A stretch of 34,059 nt of DNA from Thalassolituus alkanivorans. GTDB lineage: Bacteria > Pseudomonadota > Gammaproteobacteria > Pseudomonadales > Oceanobacteraceae. A program made the translations under genes and the position numbers. The stretch is taken from positions 19,562-53,620 of the forward strand of contig NZ_JAJAEL010000049.1 of NCBI RefSeq assembly GCF_020447205.1. Reading direction: 5' to 3'. The notes under the pieces were generated by a model. That model searched no databases. It was not told the DNA's origin and was given only the letters and a program-made list of their open reading frames with translations. Of this stretch, positions 1 through 10,027 are shown one piece after another (positions within the stretch are counted from its first letter, which is position 1; each line of letters begins with the position of its first letter).

Positions 1-43
1 ATGTTACCACTTCGCACATCACACTGACAGTACTATTTTTGCT

Positions 44-130
44 TGGTACCAGAGGCCGGACTCGAACCGGCACACCCGCAAAGGCGGGGGATTTTGAATC
101 CCCTGCGTCTACCAATTTCGCCACTCTGGC
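44..130 (-). tRNA. tRNA-Leu (anticodon CAA)
   Basis: Read on the minus strand this folds as an 87-nt class II tRNA with an encoded CCA end at 44-46. The acceptor arm GCCAGAG pairs with CTCTGGT (one G-U pair). The D-arm has the leucine-type GGCGAAATTGGTAGACGC. The anticodon stem GGGGA/TCCCC closes the loop TTCAAAA, giving anticodon CAA. A long variable arm (CCGCCTTTGCGGG) is followed by the T-arm GCCGGTTCGAGTCCGGC. The variable arm and D-loop match the leucine class. It decodes UUG. A leucine tRNA next to queA is also found in Pseudomonas, as far as I recall. Confidence 0.97.
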
Positions 131-156
131 GCATCAGTAGCGTGTCAGTGGCGCGC

Positions 157-184
157 ATACTACTCGAAAAAAATGCGCTGTCAA
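157..184 (-). promoter_or_regulatory. sigma70 promoter of the tRNA-Leu gene
   Basis: On the minus strand a perfect -35 hexamer TTGACA (179-184) is followed by a 16-bp spacer and the -10 hexamer TAGTAT (157-162). Directly after it comes a GC-only stretch (GCGCGCC), the kind of discriminator typical of stringently controlled stable-RNA promoters. The tRNA 5' end lies about 27 nt downstream. Stringent control is an inference from the discriminator composition. Confidence 0.75.
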
Positions 185-209
185 CAATTTCTCTAATGAT
201 TTCCTTAAC

Positions 210-274
210 TTACCGGCTTATCTCCGGTAATCTTGCAGTCCTCCAGTCATTACCGCACCGGCCGGGGCTGCAAG
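210..274 (+). promoter_or_regulatory. structured leader upstream of queA
   Basis: Two dyads occupy the tRNA-queA gap. One is TTACCGG/CCGGTAA (210-216 and 224-230, 7-nt loop), the other CTTGCAG/CTGCAAG (232-238 and 268-274). Neither is followed by a T-run, so they are not simple terminators. They could be an operator or a folded 5' leader of the queA-secF operon. I do not see a recognisable preQ1 riboswitch consensus. Confidence 0.3.
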
Positions 275-310
275 CCGACTTTTGCAGTCTCAGAGCCCGC
301 CAAGAACGAG

Positions 311-2535
<2,225 letters not shown>

Positions 2536-2624
2536 ATAACACGCGGCGCTTTACGGTGCCGTCTGTAAACATTTTGTCGTTCAGCCGTGACATACTCGCG
2601 GTAAGTAATTGGGAGACTCTCTAC

Positions 2625-2990
2625 ATGAAAGCAATTCTGGCAGCTCTGGCCTTAACTACCTCCGGACTGGCTATGGCCGACGGTGGCGCGGCAGCACAAC
2701 AGCCAATGGGCATTACCGGTCAGCTGGTATTCCTCGGCGGTTTTCTGCTGATTTTCTACTTCCTGCTGTGGCGTCCACAGAGCAAGCGTCAGAAAGAGCA
2801 TAAAAATCTGATCGGTGGCCTGAGCAAAGGTGATGAAGTGGTAACCGCCGGCGGTATGCTGGGCAAAATCACCAAAGTAACCGATGACTTTGTGGTTATC
2901 GAAGTGGCTGACGGCGTACAGTTGCCGGTGCAGAAAGTAGCCATTACGGCGGCTCTGCCAAAAGGCACCATCAAAGACGTTAAAGCTTAA
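2625..2990 (+). CDS. yajC: Sec translocon accessory subunit YajC
   Basis: Single-span inner-membrane protein that associates with SecDF in the holotranslocon. The 121-aa product has one hydrophobic segment (about residues 30-50, LVFLGGFLLIFYFLLW) followed at once by the hallmark RPQSKRQKEH. The soluble domain has GDEVVTAGGMLGKI and the end VQKVAITAALPKGTIK. The frame is open to 2556, but the ATG at 2625 sits behind a clear GGGAGA ribosome site at 2610-2615 and yields the family N-terminus. The 89-bp gap after tgt may hold a second promoter; I could not identify convincing hexamers. Confidence 0.96.
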   Translation: MKAILAALALTTSGLAMADGGAAAQQPMGITGQLVFLGGFLLIFYFLLWRPQSKRQKEHKNLIGGLSKGDEVVTAGGMLGKITKVTDDFVVIEVADGVQLPVQKVAITAALPKGTIKDVKA

Positions 2991-3009
2991 GCCCCGTCTC
3001 CGGGCTCAG

Positions 3010-3039
3010 GACGGTCTCTCAGGAGGCCGTCTTTGTTTT
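3010..3039 (+). terminator. intra-operon hairpin between yajC and secD
   Basis: A 9-bp stem (3010-3018 with 3023-3031, one G-U pair, TCAG loop) is followed by TTTGTTTT. It has terminator form but lies between yajC and secD, so it probably acts as a partial terminator or RNA-processing/stability element that sets the yajC:secD ratio (inference). Confidence 0.6.
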
Positions 3040-3064
3040 CTGAATAAGGAATAAGGGCAGTTGT

Positions 3065-4924
3065 ATGCTCAATAAATACCCGCTGTGGAAAAACCTTCTC
3101 ATTGTGCTGGCGCTGATTTTTGCCTGTCTTTATGCCGCACCCAACCTGTATCCGCCCGATGCTGCTATTCAGGTAACGCCGGCCCGTTCTGGCGCTGAAA
3201 TGTCGGAGGCGGTACTGACTAAAGTCCGTTCTGCTCTGCAGGAACGCAATATCGAATTTTTTGGTGAAGAAGTGACCGGCAGTACGGCATTGTTTCGCCT
3301 GACCAGCAACGAAAATCAGTTGCCGGCAAAAGACGCCGTACAGCGTTTGCTGGGTGATGAATTCATTGTGGCACTGAACCTGGCGCCGACCACCCCCGAC
3401 TGGTTGCTCAATATGGGCGCGGGCCCGATGACGCTGGGTCTGGATCTGAGCGGTGGTGTGCACTTCCTGATGGAAGTGGATATGGATGATTACGTTAAAA
3501 GTAAAATCGCCAATTACCGTGAAGAATTCCGTAACCGTCTGCGTGAAGAACAGCTGAAGTACCGTCGAATTCAGATTGAAGATCATAAGCTGCGTATCAG
3601 CTTCGTCGATGCTGAAGTCCGGGCGCAGGCTAACAGCTTTATTTCCCGCACCTATCCTGAATTCCTGCAGGAAAATGAAGATAAAGGTGAGTACGCTGAC
3701 GTTGTTCTGGCGATTACCGAAGCAAAAATCAAAGAATTTGAAGACTACGCCATCAAGCAAAACCTCACGACCCTGCGTAACCGGGTGAACGAGCTGGGTG
3801 TTGCTGAACCTCTGGTGCAGCGTCAGGGCCGTAACCGCATCGTGGTTGAACTGCCGGGTGTACAGGACACTGCTGAAGCCAAGAAAATTCTGGGCAAAGC
3901 CGCGAATCTGGAGTTTCGTCTTGAAGCCGAGCCGGGTGCCAGTCGTTTCCAGACCGAAGAATATGCCTTCCGTAATGAGCAGTTCCGTACTGCGCGTCTG
4001 GAAAAAGCCATTATCGCAACCGGTGACAGCGTAACTAACGCCCAGCCATCCTTTGATGAGAATGGCTTTCCGCAGGTGAATATTGATCTCGACGCCAAAG
4101 GTGGCGCGATGATGACTCAGGTTACCCGTAAAGCAGTAAAGCGTCGTATGGCGGTACTCTTTGTCGAGCGTAAACCGAAAACCACCTATGAGCTGGTCGA
4201 TGGTGTGGAAATGCCGAAAACCATTCAGATTGTGGAAAAATCCATTATTTCTCTGGCAACTATTCAGAGTACGCTGGGTAACAGCTTCCGCATTACCGGC
4301 CTGGAATCTGCAGAAGCCTCTGAGCTGGCCCTGCTGTTGCGTGCCGGTGCACTGGCGGCGCCAATGTACTTCGTTGAAGAGCGCACCGTTGGCCCAAGCC
4401 TGGGTAAAGAAAATATCGAAATGGGTATTAACTCAGTGGTATTGGGTCTGGCATTAGTGTTGGTGCTGATGGCTGTTTACTACCGCTTGTTTGGTCTGGT
4501 TGCCAACGTAGCCCTGTTGGCCAATATCGTTATTCTGATTGCTCTGATGTCGATGATCGGCGCCACGTTAACGCTGCCGGGTATTGCCGGTATCGTATTA
4601 ACCGTGGGTATGGCGGTGGATGCCAACGTACTGATTTTTGCCCGCATACGCGAAGAACTGGGCAATGGCCGCTCGCCACAGCAGGCGATTCATGAAGGTT
4701 ATAACCGTGCCTTTATCACCATTTTCGATGCCAACCTGACCACGCTGATCGTAGCGGTCATTCTGTTTGCTGTCGGAACCGGTCCGGTGAAAGGATTCGC
4801 GGTTACACTGTCGTTCGGTATTATCACCTCGATGTTTACCGCCATTGTTCTGACCCGCGCCATTATTAACTGGATTTACGGTGGCCGCCGTATTGAAACA
4901 TTGTCTATCGGAGGTCAGTCATGA
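3065..4924 (+). CDS. secD: protein translocase subunit SecD
   Basis: Large inner-membrane RND-like subunit that uses the proton gradient to pull exported proteins from SecYEG. The 619-aa product matches the family length. A first membrane span lies at about residues 10-27, followed by MTLGLDLSGGVHFLMEVD and the large periplasmic P1 region. TRLRNRVNELGV-type and RIVVELPGVQDTAEAKKILG motifs lie within P1. From about residue 455 there are five more spans, including GMAVDANVLIFARIREEL, which holds the conserved Asp of transmembrane segment 4. The final GGQS codons overlap the secF start by 4 bp (ATGA), so the two subunits are translationally coupled. Confidence 0.98.
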   Translation: MLNKYPLWKNLLIVLALIFACLYAAPNLYPPDAAIQVTPARSGAEMSEAVLTKVRSALQERNIEFFGEEVTGSTALFRLTSNENQLPAKDAVQRLLGDEFIVALNLAPTTPDWLLNMGAGPMTLGLDLSGGVHFLMEVDMDDYVKSKIANYREEFRNRLREEQLKYRRIQIEDHKLRISFVDAEVRAQANSFISRTYPEFLQENEDKGEYADVVLAITEAKIKEFEDYAIKQNLTTLRNRVNELGVAEPLVQRQGRNRIVVELPGVQDTAEAKKILGKAANLEFRLEAEPGASRFQTEEYAFRNEQFRTARLEKAIIATGDSVTNAQPSFDENGFPQVNIDLDAKGGAMMTQVTRKAVKRRMAVLFVERKPKTTYELVDGVEMPKTIQIVEKSIISLATIQSTLGNSFRITGLESAEASELALLLRAGALAAPMYFVEERTVGPSLGKENIEMGINSVVLGLALVLVLMAVYYRLFGLVANVALLANIVILIALMSMIGATLTLPGIAGIVLTVGMAVDANVLIFARIREELGNGRSPQQAIHEGYNRAFITIFDANLTTLIVAVILFAVGTGPVKGFAVTLSFGIITSMFTAIVLTRAIINWIYGGRRIETLSIGGQS

Positions 4925-5838
4925 TTGGGGCGACCAACTTTAACTTTATGCGTCTGCGTCATGCGGCCAGCATTCTGTCGATTATTCTGATTGTTATTTC
5001 TATCGGTTCTATCGCAGTCCGTGGTCTGAATCTGGGTCTGGATTTTACCGGCGGTACGCTGCTGGAAGTTCAGTATGAAACACCGGAATCCATCGAGCGC
5101 ATCTCAACGGCACTGGAAAATGCCGGTTACCGTGATGTAACGGTTCAGCATTTTGGTGCAGAAACCGATGTATTAGTGCGTATGTCAGAAGCCTTCCGCG
5201 ACAATCTGGGTGCGGAAGTTCTGAATGTTCTGCAAACCCAGAGTGCCGATAATAAACTGACGCTGATGCGCAGTGAGTTTGTTGGTGCGCAGGTCGGTGA
5301 AGAATTACGTGACCAGGGTGGTCTGGCTTTATTGCTGGCGTTGTTTGTGGTGATGATTTACGTTGCCGCACGCTTCCAGTTTAAATTTTCGGTCGGCGCT
5401 GTGGTGGCATTGTTCCACGACGTAATCATCATTATTGGTCTGTTCTCACTGTTCCAGTGGGAATTTGATCTGACGGTAATGGCAGCACTGCTGGCGGTCA
5501 TCGGTTACTCGCTGAACGATACCATCGTTGTTGCTGACCATATTCGTGAAAATTTCCGCATGTTGCGCCGCGGTGATTCAGAAGAAGTCATCAACTATTC
5601 GATCAATCAGACGCTGGGTCGTACCATTATGACCTCCTTAACCACCGCTTTGGTGTTGTTTGCTCTGATGATTGTCGGTGGCGACCTGATTCATAACTTT
5701 GCGGTGGCACTGATGATTGGTGTGGTGGTGGGTACTTACTCGTCGGTATTTGTTGCCTCCAGTCTGTTGCTGATGATGAAGATCAGCCGTGAAGATCTGA
5801 TGCCGCCGGAAGTGGAAGAAGTGGACGACCGTCCATAA
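4921..5838 (+). CDS. secF: protein translocase subunit SecF
   Basis: Partner of SecD in the proton-driven pulling step of Sec export. The 305-aa protein has an N-terminal span (residues about 15-34), then the signature LNLGLDFTGGTLLEVQY. A short periplasmic domain is followed by five spans with GYSLNDTIVVADHIREN, which contains the conserved Asp/Asn pair, and SLTTALVLFALMIVGG. It overlaps secD by 4 bp. A strong terminator follows directly and closes the operon. Confidence 0.98.
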   Translation: MIGATNFNFMRLRHAASILSIILIVISIGSIAVRGLNLGLDFTGGTLLEVQYETPESIERISTALENAGYRDVTVQHFGAETDVLVRMSEAFRDNLGAEVLNVLQTQSADNKLTLMRSEFVGAQVGEELRDQGGLALLLALFVVMIYVAARFQFKFSVGAVVALFHDVIIIIGLFSLFQWEFDLTVMAALLAVIGYSLNDTIVVADHIRENFRMLRRGDSEEVINYSINQTLGRTIMTSLTTALVLFALMIVGGDLIHNFAVALMIGVVVGTYSSVFVASSLLLMMKISREDLMPPEVEEVDDRP

Positions 5839-5852
5839 CAATTGCCGGTCAG

Positions 5853-5885
5853 AAAAAACGCATCGCCTGACGATGCGTTTTTTTT
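5853..5885 (+). terminator. rho-independent terminator of the queA-secF operon
   Basis: A perfect stem ACGCATCG/CGATGCGT (5858-5865 and 5871-5878), 5-nt loop CCTGA, is flanked by an A-run before and eight Ts after it. It stands 15 bp past the secF stop. Confidence 0.95.
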
Positions 5886-5925
5886 ATCTTTTTATAACCA
5901 TTAATCTGAGCACTGCGGACATTCT

Positions 5926-6777
5926 ATGCTGAGCTACCGCCACGCTTTTCATGCCGGCAATTTTGCCGATGTACTGAAACATCTGATTCAGGTTGAAATC
6001 CTGCAATACCTGCAGCAGAAAGAAAAACCTTTCGTCTATATCGACACTCACTCAGGTGCCGGTCTGTATTCACTGCAATCGGCGGAAGCAGAGAAGAATG
6101 CCGAGTTTGAAACCGGTATCGGCCGTCTGCAGAACTGCGACTGGCCGGAATTACAAAGCTACCTTCATGCGGTGGCCAGCAGCCGTCCGGATCATGATCA
6201 GAGTGGTCTGGCAGCCAGTCAGCTTTATCCGGGCTCACCGAGACTTGGGCAGCTGTTTTTACGAGAGCAGGACCGCGCACAGCTATTTGAACTGCATCCG
6301 CAGGACTTTCGTTTGCTGGATGAATTAATGGCGACTGACCGCCGCTTGCGTGTTGAGCAAAGCGATGGATTTAAAGGATTAATTGCAGCGCTGCCACCAC
6401 GTGAACGTCGTGGACTGGTATTAATTGATCCGCCGTATGAAATTAAAAGCGATTATGAGCTGGTGGTTGATACGCTGATAAAAGCCCACCGACGCTTTGC
6501 CACCGGTATTTATGCGCTCTGGTACCCTGTAGTGGAACGCAGTCGTATTAATAAACTGGAACAACAGCTTAAGGCCAGTGGTATTGCGCGTATTCAGTTA
6601 TTTGAACTGGGATTGAGTGCGGATACTGAAGGGCGGGGAATGACGTCTTCCGGCATGATTGTGATTAATCCTCCATGGACACTGAAAGATAAAATGCAGA
6701 ACCTGTTGCCAAGGCTGAGTCAGCATCTGGCCGGAGAGCAGGGCGTCTGGCGTTGTGAGGAGTTGGCGGGCGAATAA
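5926..6777 (+). CDS. rlmJ: 23S rRNA (adenine(2030)-N(6))-methyltransferase RlmJ
   Basis: SAM-dependent methylation of A2030 in 23S rRNA. The 283-aa product is the family length. The N-terminus MLSYRHAFHAGNFADVLKH is the RlmJ signature. IDTHSGAGLY is the SAM-binding loop, and LIDPPYE at about residues 165-171 is the catalytic (D/N)PPY motif of N6-adenine methylases. It stands alone between the secF terminator and a convergent acyl-CoA ligase gene. Its stop codon lies in the loop of the following hairpin. Confidence 0.96.
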   Translation: MLSYRHAFHAGNFADVLKHLIQVEILQYLQQKEKPFVYIDTHSGAGLYSLQSAEAEKNAEFETGIGRLQNCDWPELQSYLHAVASSRPDHDQSGLAASQLYPGSPRLGQLFLREQDRAQLFELHPQDFRLLDELMATDRRLRVEQSDGFKGLIAALPPRERRGLVLIDPPYEIKSDYELVVDTLIKAHRRFATGIYALWYPVVERSRINKLEQQLKASGIARIQLFELGLSADTEGRGMTSSGMIVINPPWTLKDKMQNLLPRLSQHLAGEQGVWRCEELAGE

Positions 6778-6792
6778 CGCCCGCTCTCTTTG
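6766..6792 (+). terminator. terminator hairpin containing the rlmJ stop codon
   Basis: A perfect 7-bp stem GCGGGCG/CGCCCGC (6766-6772 and 6778-6784) has the 5-nt loop AATAA and is followed by the pyrimidine-rich TCTCTTTG. The rlmJ TAA lies inside the loop. The gap to the convergent gene is only 27 bp, so it probably limits read-through between the two genes. Confidence 0.6.
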
Positions 6793-6804
6793 ATGTTACC
6801 TTTA

Positions 6805-8448
6805 TCAGGCTTGCTGCCAGACGACACTCTGGGCATGTTCCCTCTGAATCAGGTCGTGATATTTACTCTCAATTAAGTGGCGTTTGATTTTTAACGTCGG
6901 CGTCAGCAAGCCATTTTCCACACTCCAGCTGTCATCAACGACGACCATAGCATCCAGGCGGGCGTGGCTTTCCAGCTTTTTATTAATGTGTTCCAGGGTA
7001 TGTTGCAGGCTGTCGCGTAAGTGGTCTTTATTATGCGCCTGAGCTTCCGGTGTCAGTACTACCAGAGCAATGGGTTGTTTAAGATTGCTGCCGGTAACAC
7101 AGATCTGTTCAATCAGTGAATTTTCCATTAATAAGGATTCAATCGGCACCGGCGCGACGTATTTACCTTTGGCGGTTTTGAATATTTCTTTCAGGCGGCC
7201 GGTAATCCGGACGTAACCATCACTGTCGACGGTGCCCTTATCACCGGTGCGCAGATAGCCATCGGCGGTAAAGGCTTCGGCAGTTTTTTCCGGCTCCAGA
7301 TAATACTCTTTCATCACGCAGGGACCTTTCAGCTGAATTTCGCCATCTTCAGCAATGCGCAGATCAACCCCGTCGTAGGGGTGACCAATACAGCCGATTT
7401 TATCGCGGCGGAACGGGTAGCTCAGCGTGCCCAGGCCATTGTTTTCCGACATCCCCCAGCCTTCGCTGATATTAATGCCAATGCGCTCATACCAGTGCAG
7501 GGTAGCCGGAGAAATCGGGGCCGAACCGGAACCAAACAGACGTGCGCTGTCGAGCCCCAGTTGCTGGCGGATTTTTTTTGCCACAATGCCTTTCAGAATC
7601 GGAATACTGAGCAGACGATTGAGCTTCTTCGGTGGGATTTTGGCCAGTACGCCCATCTGGAAGCGTGTCCAGAGGCGCGGCACCGAGATAAATAACGTCG
7701 GTGATACGGCCTTCAGGTTTTCGGCAAAGGTATCGAGTGACTCAACAAAAGCAACGCTGAAGCCGTTATACAGGCTGGCACCCTCGACATACACACGCTC
7801 AGTAATGTGAGCCAGTGGCAGGTAGCTGAGCATGCGTTCTTTATTGCCAACCTTCAGAGCCTGGGCCAGAGCCTGGCAACTCCAGCCGTAAGAACCAAAG
7901 GTGTTAACGACACCTTTCGGATTACCGGTGCTGCCAGAGGTATAAATAATGGTCATGGTGTCAGAGGCATCAGGAAACGGCGAGCTGGCCAGCGGTGGTT
8001 GCTGCAGTAATTCCGGCCATTGATAGCGGGCAGGTATATCGCCATACGGCATAGCGAAACGGGTAATGTGGCTGTCGATGGCGGCACACTGGTGTTCGGT
8101 ATCGTCCAGCTTGCCAATAAATATTGCCTTACAGTTACTGTGGGCAAGTACGTAGCGGATGGTTTCCTGCCCGGCGGTAAAATAAATGGGTACTGAAACA
8201 TGCCCGGCCATCATGATCGCCAGGTCGGTAATAAACCACTCGGCACAGTTCTTCGACAGAATGGCGATGTGTGAACCTTGTTCGAAGTTCTGCGCAATCA
8301 GTGCGTTAGCGATTCTGCGTACCTGATCACCCACCTGTGCCCAGGTGAAATCATGAAAAACCCCATCAATTGGCTGGCGCAGGTAGACGGCATCCGGTGT
8401 GGTCTTTTCCCAGTAATAAAGCATTTCGAGAGGTGTCTTGACTGACAT
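6805..8448 (-). CDS. long-chain fatty acid-CoA ligase (AMP-forming, FadD15/bubblegum type)
   Basis: Activates fatty acids to acyl-CoA via an acyl-adenylate (ANL superfamily). The product is 547 aa from the ATG at 8448, which has AAGGA eight bases upstream; the frame is open to 8493 without a better ribosome site. Motifs in order: the P-loop TMIIYTSGSTGNPKGV (about residue 160), ERVYVEGASLYNGF, GSGSAPISPATLHWYERIG, the A5 motif GWGMSENNG, LRTGDKGTVDSDGY, and RITGRLKEIFKTAKGKYVAP with the lysine-rich hinge. The ACSBG-like C-terminus fits enzymes acting on long or very-long chains; chain length cannot be read from the sequence. Monocistronic. Confidence 0.9.
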   Translation of the reverse strand: MSVKTPLEMLYYWEKTTPDAVYLRQPIDGVFHDFTWAQVGDQVRRIANALIAQNFEQGSHIAILSKNCAEWFITDLAIMMAGHVSVPIYFTAGQETIRYVLAHSNCKAIFIGKLDDTEHQCAAIDSHITRFAMPYGDIPARYQWPELLQQPPLASSPFPDASDTMTIIYTSGSTGNPKGVVNTFGSYGWSCQALAQALKVGNKERMLSYLPLAHITERVYVEGASLYNGFSVAFVESLDTFAENLKAVSPTLFISVPRLWTRFQMGVLAKIPPKKLNRLLSIPILKGIVAKKIRQQLGLDSARLFGSGSAPISPATLHWYERIGINISEGWGMSENNGLGTLSYPFRRDKIGCIGHPYDGVDLRIAEDGEIQLKGPCVMKEYYLEPEKTAEAFTADGYLRTGDKGTVDSDGYVRITGRLKEIFKTAKGKYVAPVPIESLLMENSLIEQICVTGSNLKQPIALVVLTPEAQAHNKDHLRDSLQHTLEHINKKLESHARLDAMVVVDDSWSVENGLLTPTLKIKRHLIESKYHDLIQREHAQSVVWQQA

Positions 8449-8797
8449 GCGTAAATCCTTGTTATTTTTATTGCTGAATTTCGGGCTGTTCACACAGTAA
8501 TAATTAACTCATTTTTGTTCTGTTAAGAATGGTAAATTGCTGAACAACTGAACACTGATAGCCCACTCCGTTATCACCTGTTTTGTCGAGATCGATTACA
8601 GAGGCATAGTTAGCAGTCTGTTTTCTTATTCTGTGCTTTGCACTGGCCTGTCGTAACGGTTATCTCCGGCAATAAAAAGGGTTATAAAGGCAGATTACAA
8701 CATTGTGGACACGGCACCGTTTATATTTAATGCGCGCTGATTCACAGATATAAGGCCCAAAGGGATAAGCCTTGTATGGTTCATGTCCTTTACTGCC

Positions 8798-8822
8798 AAC
8801 AATAAAAACAACAACAACAACC
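8798..8822 (+). promoter_or_regulatory. CAA-repeat A-rich leader; possible Hfq/Crc-type site
   Basis: About 30 bases before the ATG at 8851 the leader contains a 25-base stretch of AAC/AAT/AAA triplets, including (ACA)-type repeats at 8808-8821. This resembles the AAnAAnAA motif bound by Hfq with Crc in catabolite repression of Pseudomonas transport genes. An AGGA ribosome site follows at 8840-8843. The rest of the 402-bp gap 8449-8850 is AT-rich, with no credible gene. TTGTGG (8703) and TTTAAT (8726), 17 bp apart, are a weak promoter candidate. Confidence 0.4.
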
Positions 8823-8850
8823 ATAAACACCACATCAGCAGGATATTCGG

Positions 8851-9969
8851 ATGATCAAAGGCCTATGGGTTGCCTGCCTGGCAACAGTATTACTTGGCAT
8901 GCACACGGTGAGTGCAGCGGAGCGCGATGCCAAGCAGCAGGATAAGCTGCAGGCAACGGTAATGAGTCAGAATCTGCCTCTGGAAAAACGGATCAGGGCA
9001 CTGAAGAAGCTGTACGCTGACCAGCTGGAGAATGGCAAAATCAATCGCAGTTTTTGCGTCTGGGATATGCTCGGAAAGGCCGGTCCGGTATTTGCCGCCG
9101 TTGATGATCAGAAGCTCCGTTCGCTGCATTATGGGCTCGACCTCACCATTATCGCCTATCAGGACGAGGACAGTCTGATCAACGATCTGACATCCGGGCA
9201 GTGTGATGCCGCTCTGATCAGCGGTAGTCGCGCCCTCAGCTTTAACCGCTTTGCCGGTACGCTGGAAGCACTGGGTGGCATCCCTGATGTGCAGCACCTG
9301 CAGATGCTGATGCAGGTGGTTGCCAGTCCGAAAATGGCTGACAGGCTGCAGGAAGGGGATTATGTCGTGCTGGGGGTGGCTTCTCTCGGGGAAAACTACG
9401 CCTATTCCGGCAGTAAGACGCTGCATAAATTTGCCCAGATGGCCGGCAAAGATCTGGTCGTGCCGGACAGCGATGTATCGTTACGCGCGCTGGCCGGACA
9501 GCTGAAAGCCAATGCCCGTCCGGGAGGTCTGCTGACCAGTGTCGATCAGTTTGTCAGCGGGCAGGCCGAAGCCATGCTGGCGCCACTGGTTGCCTATCAT
9601 GTCGCGGGTGCCGGTAAGGCAAAACAGGGTATGGGAATAATGAACATGCCACTGTCGCAGTCGACCATTCAGCTGATTGGCCGCAGTGAGCGTTTCCCGA
9701 TCGGTCTGGCACAGATTCTGCGCGAAGATTTCCTGTTCAAGTTCGATAACTACGTTAAACGGGTTGAAAAAGAGCGGGCGAATATTCCAGCATCGTTCTG
9801 GATAGATGTACCGGCCGCCGATCAGGCCAGGGAGCAGGCACGTCTGCGTGATCTGCGTATCGCTCTGCGTGATAAAGGCGTGTACGACCCGCTGATGCTT
9901 AAACTGCAGCGCAAAATCCGCTGCAAAGTGGACCCAACCCGCAACGAGTGTCTGAACCCGGTCGAGTAA
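8851..9969 (+). CDS. secreted putative solute-binding protein (DUF6091-like)
   Basis: The 372-aa product begins with a clear Sec signal peptide (MIKGLWVACLATVLLGMHTVSAAE, cleavage about residue 23). The mature part resembles type-2 periplasmic binding proteins. FCVWDMLGKAGPVF is followed by DLTIIAYQDEDSLINDLTSGQCDAALISG, a pattern seen when a binding-protein lobe surveys a ligand. It ends in a basic region with two Cys (KIRCKVDPTRNEC), possibly a disulfide. I associate it with the uncharacterised DUF6091 'putative solute-binding' family found in marine gammaproteobacteria; that link is from memory. No permease gene is adjacent, so the substrate is unknown. Signal ATG has AGGA upstream. Confidence 0.65.
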   Translation: MIKGLWVACLATVLLGMHTVSAAERDAKQQDKLQATVMSQNLPLEKRIRALKKLYADQLENGKINRSFCVWDMLGKAGPVFAAVDDQKLRSLHYGLDLTIIAYQDEDSLINDLTSGQCDAALISGSRALSFNRFAGTLEALGGIPDVQHLQMLMQVVASPKMADRLQEGDYVVLGVASLGENYAYSGSKTLHKFAQMAGKDLVVPDSDVSLRALAGQLKANARPGGLLTSVDQFVSGQAEAMLAPLVAYHVAGAGKAKQGMGIMNMPLSQSTIQLIGRSERFPIGLAQILREDFLFKFDNYVKRVEKERANIPASFWIDVPAADQAREQARLRDLRIALRDKGVYDPLMLKLQRKIRCKVDPTRNECLNPVE

Positions 9970-10000
9970 CTCCTGGCTCATGTTCAACTGGTCAGGAGTT
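9968..10000. terminator. inverted repeat between two convergent genes
   Basis: AACTCCTG (9968-9975) and CAGGAGTT (9993-10000) form a perfect 8-bp dyad around a 17-bp loop, between the stop of the solute-binding gene and the stop of nhaR. No T-run follows on either strand, so terminator function is only a guess. Confidence 0.3.
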
Positions 10001-10027
10001 CAGCTGGTAAGGAGTTCAACTGGTCAG
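9982..10027. repeat. three tandem copies of a 16-bp repeat over the nhaR stop
   Basis: Units GTTCAACTGGTCAGGA (9982-9997), GTTCAGCTGGTAAGGA (9998-10013) and GTTCAACTGGTCAG (10014-10027, last unit incomplete) run head to tail. The third contains the nhaR stop codon (10016-10018) and its last sense codons. The repeat therefore looks like an expansion of the nhaR 3' end into the intergenic gap. Confidence 0.85.

Noticed and set aside
2987-3760. 257-codon open frame on the minus strand
   Set aside because: Entirely antisense to secD, low-complexity Phe/Ile/Gln-rich translation, no ribosome site; a shadow of the real gene.
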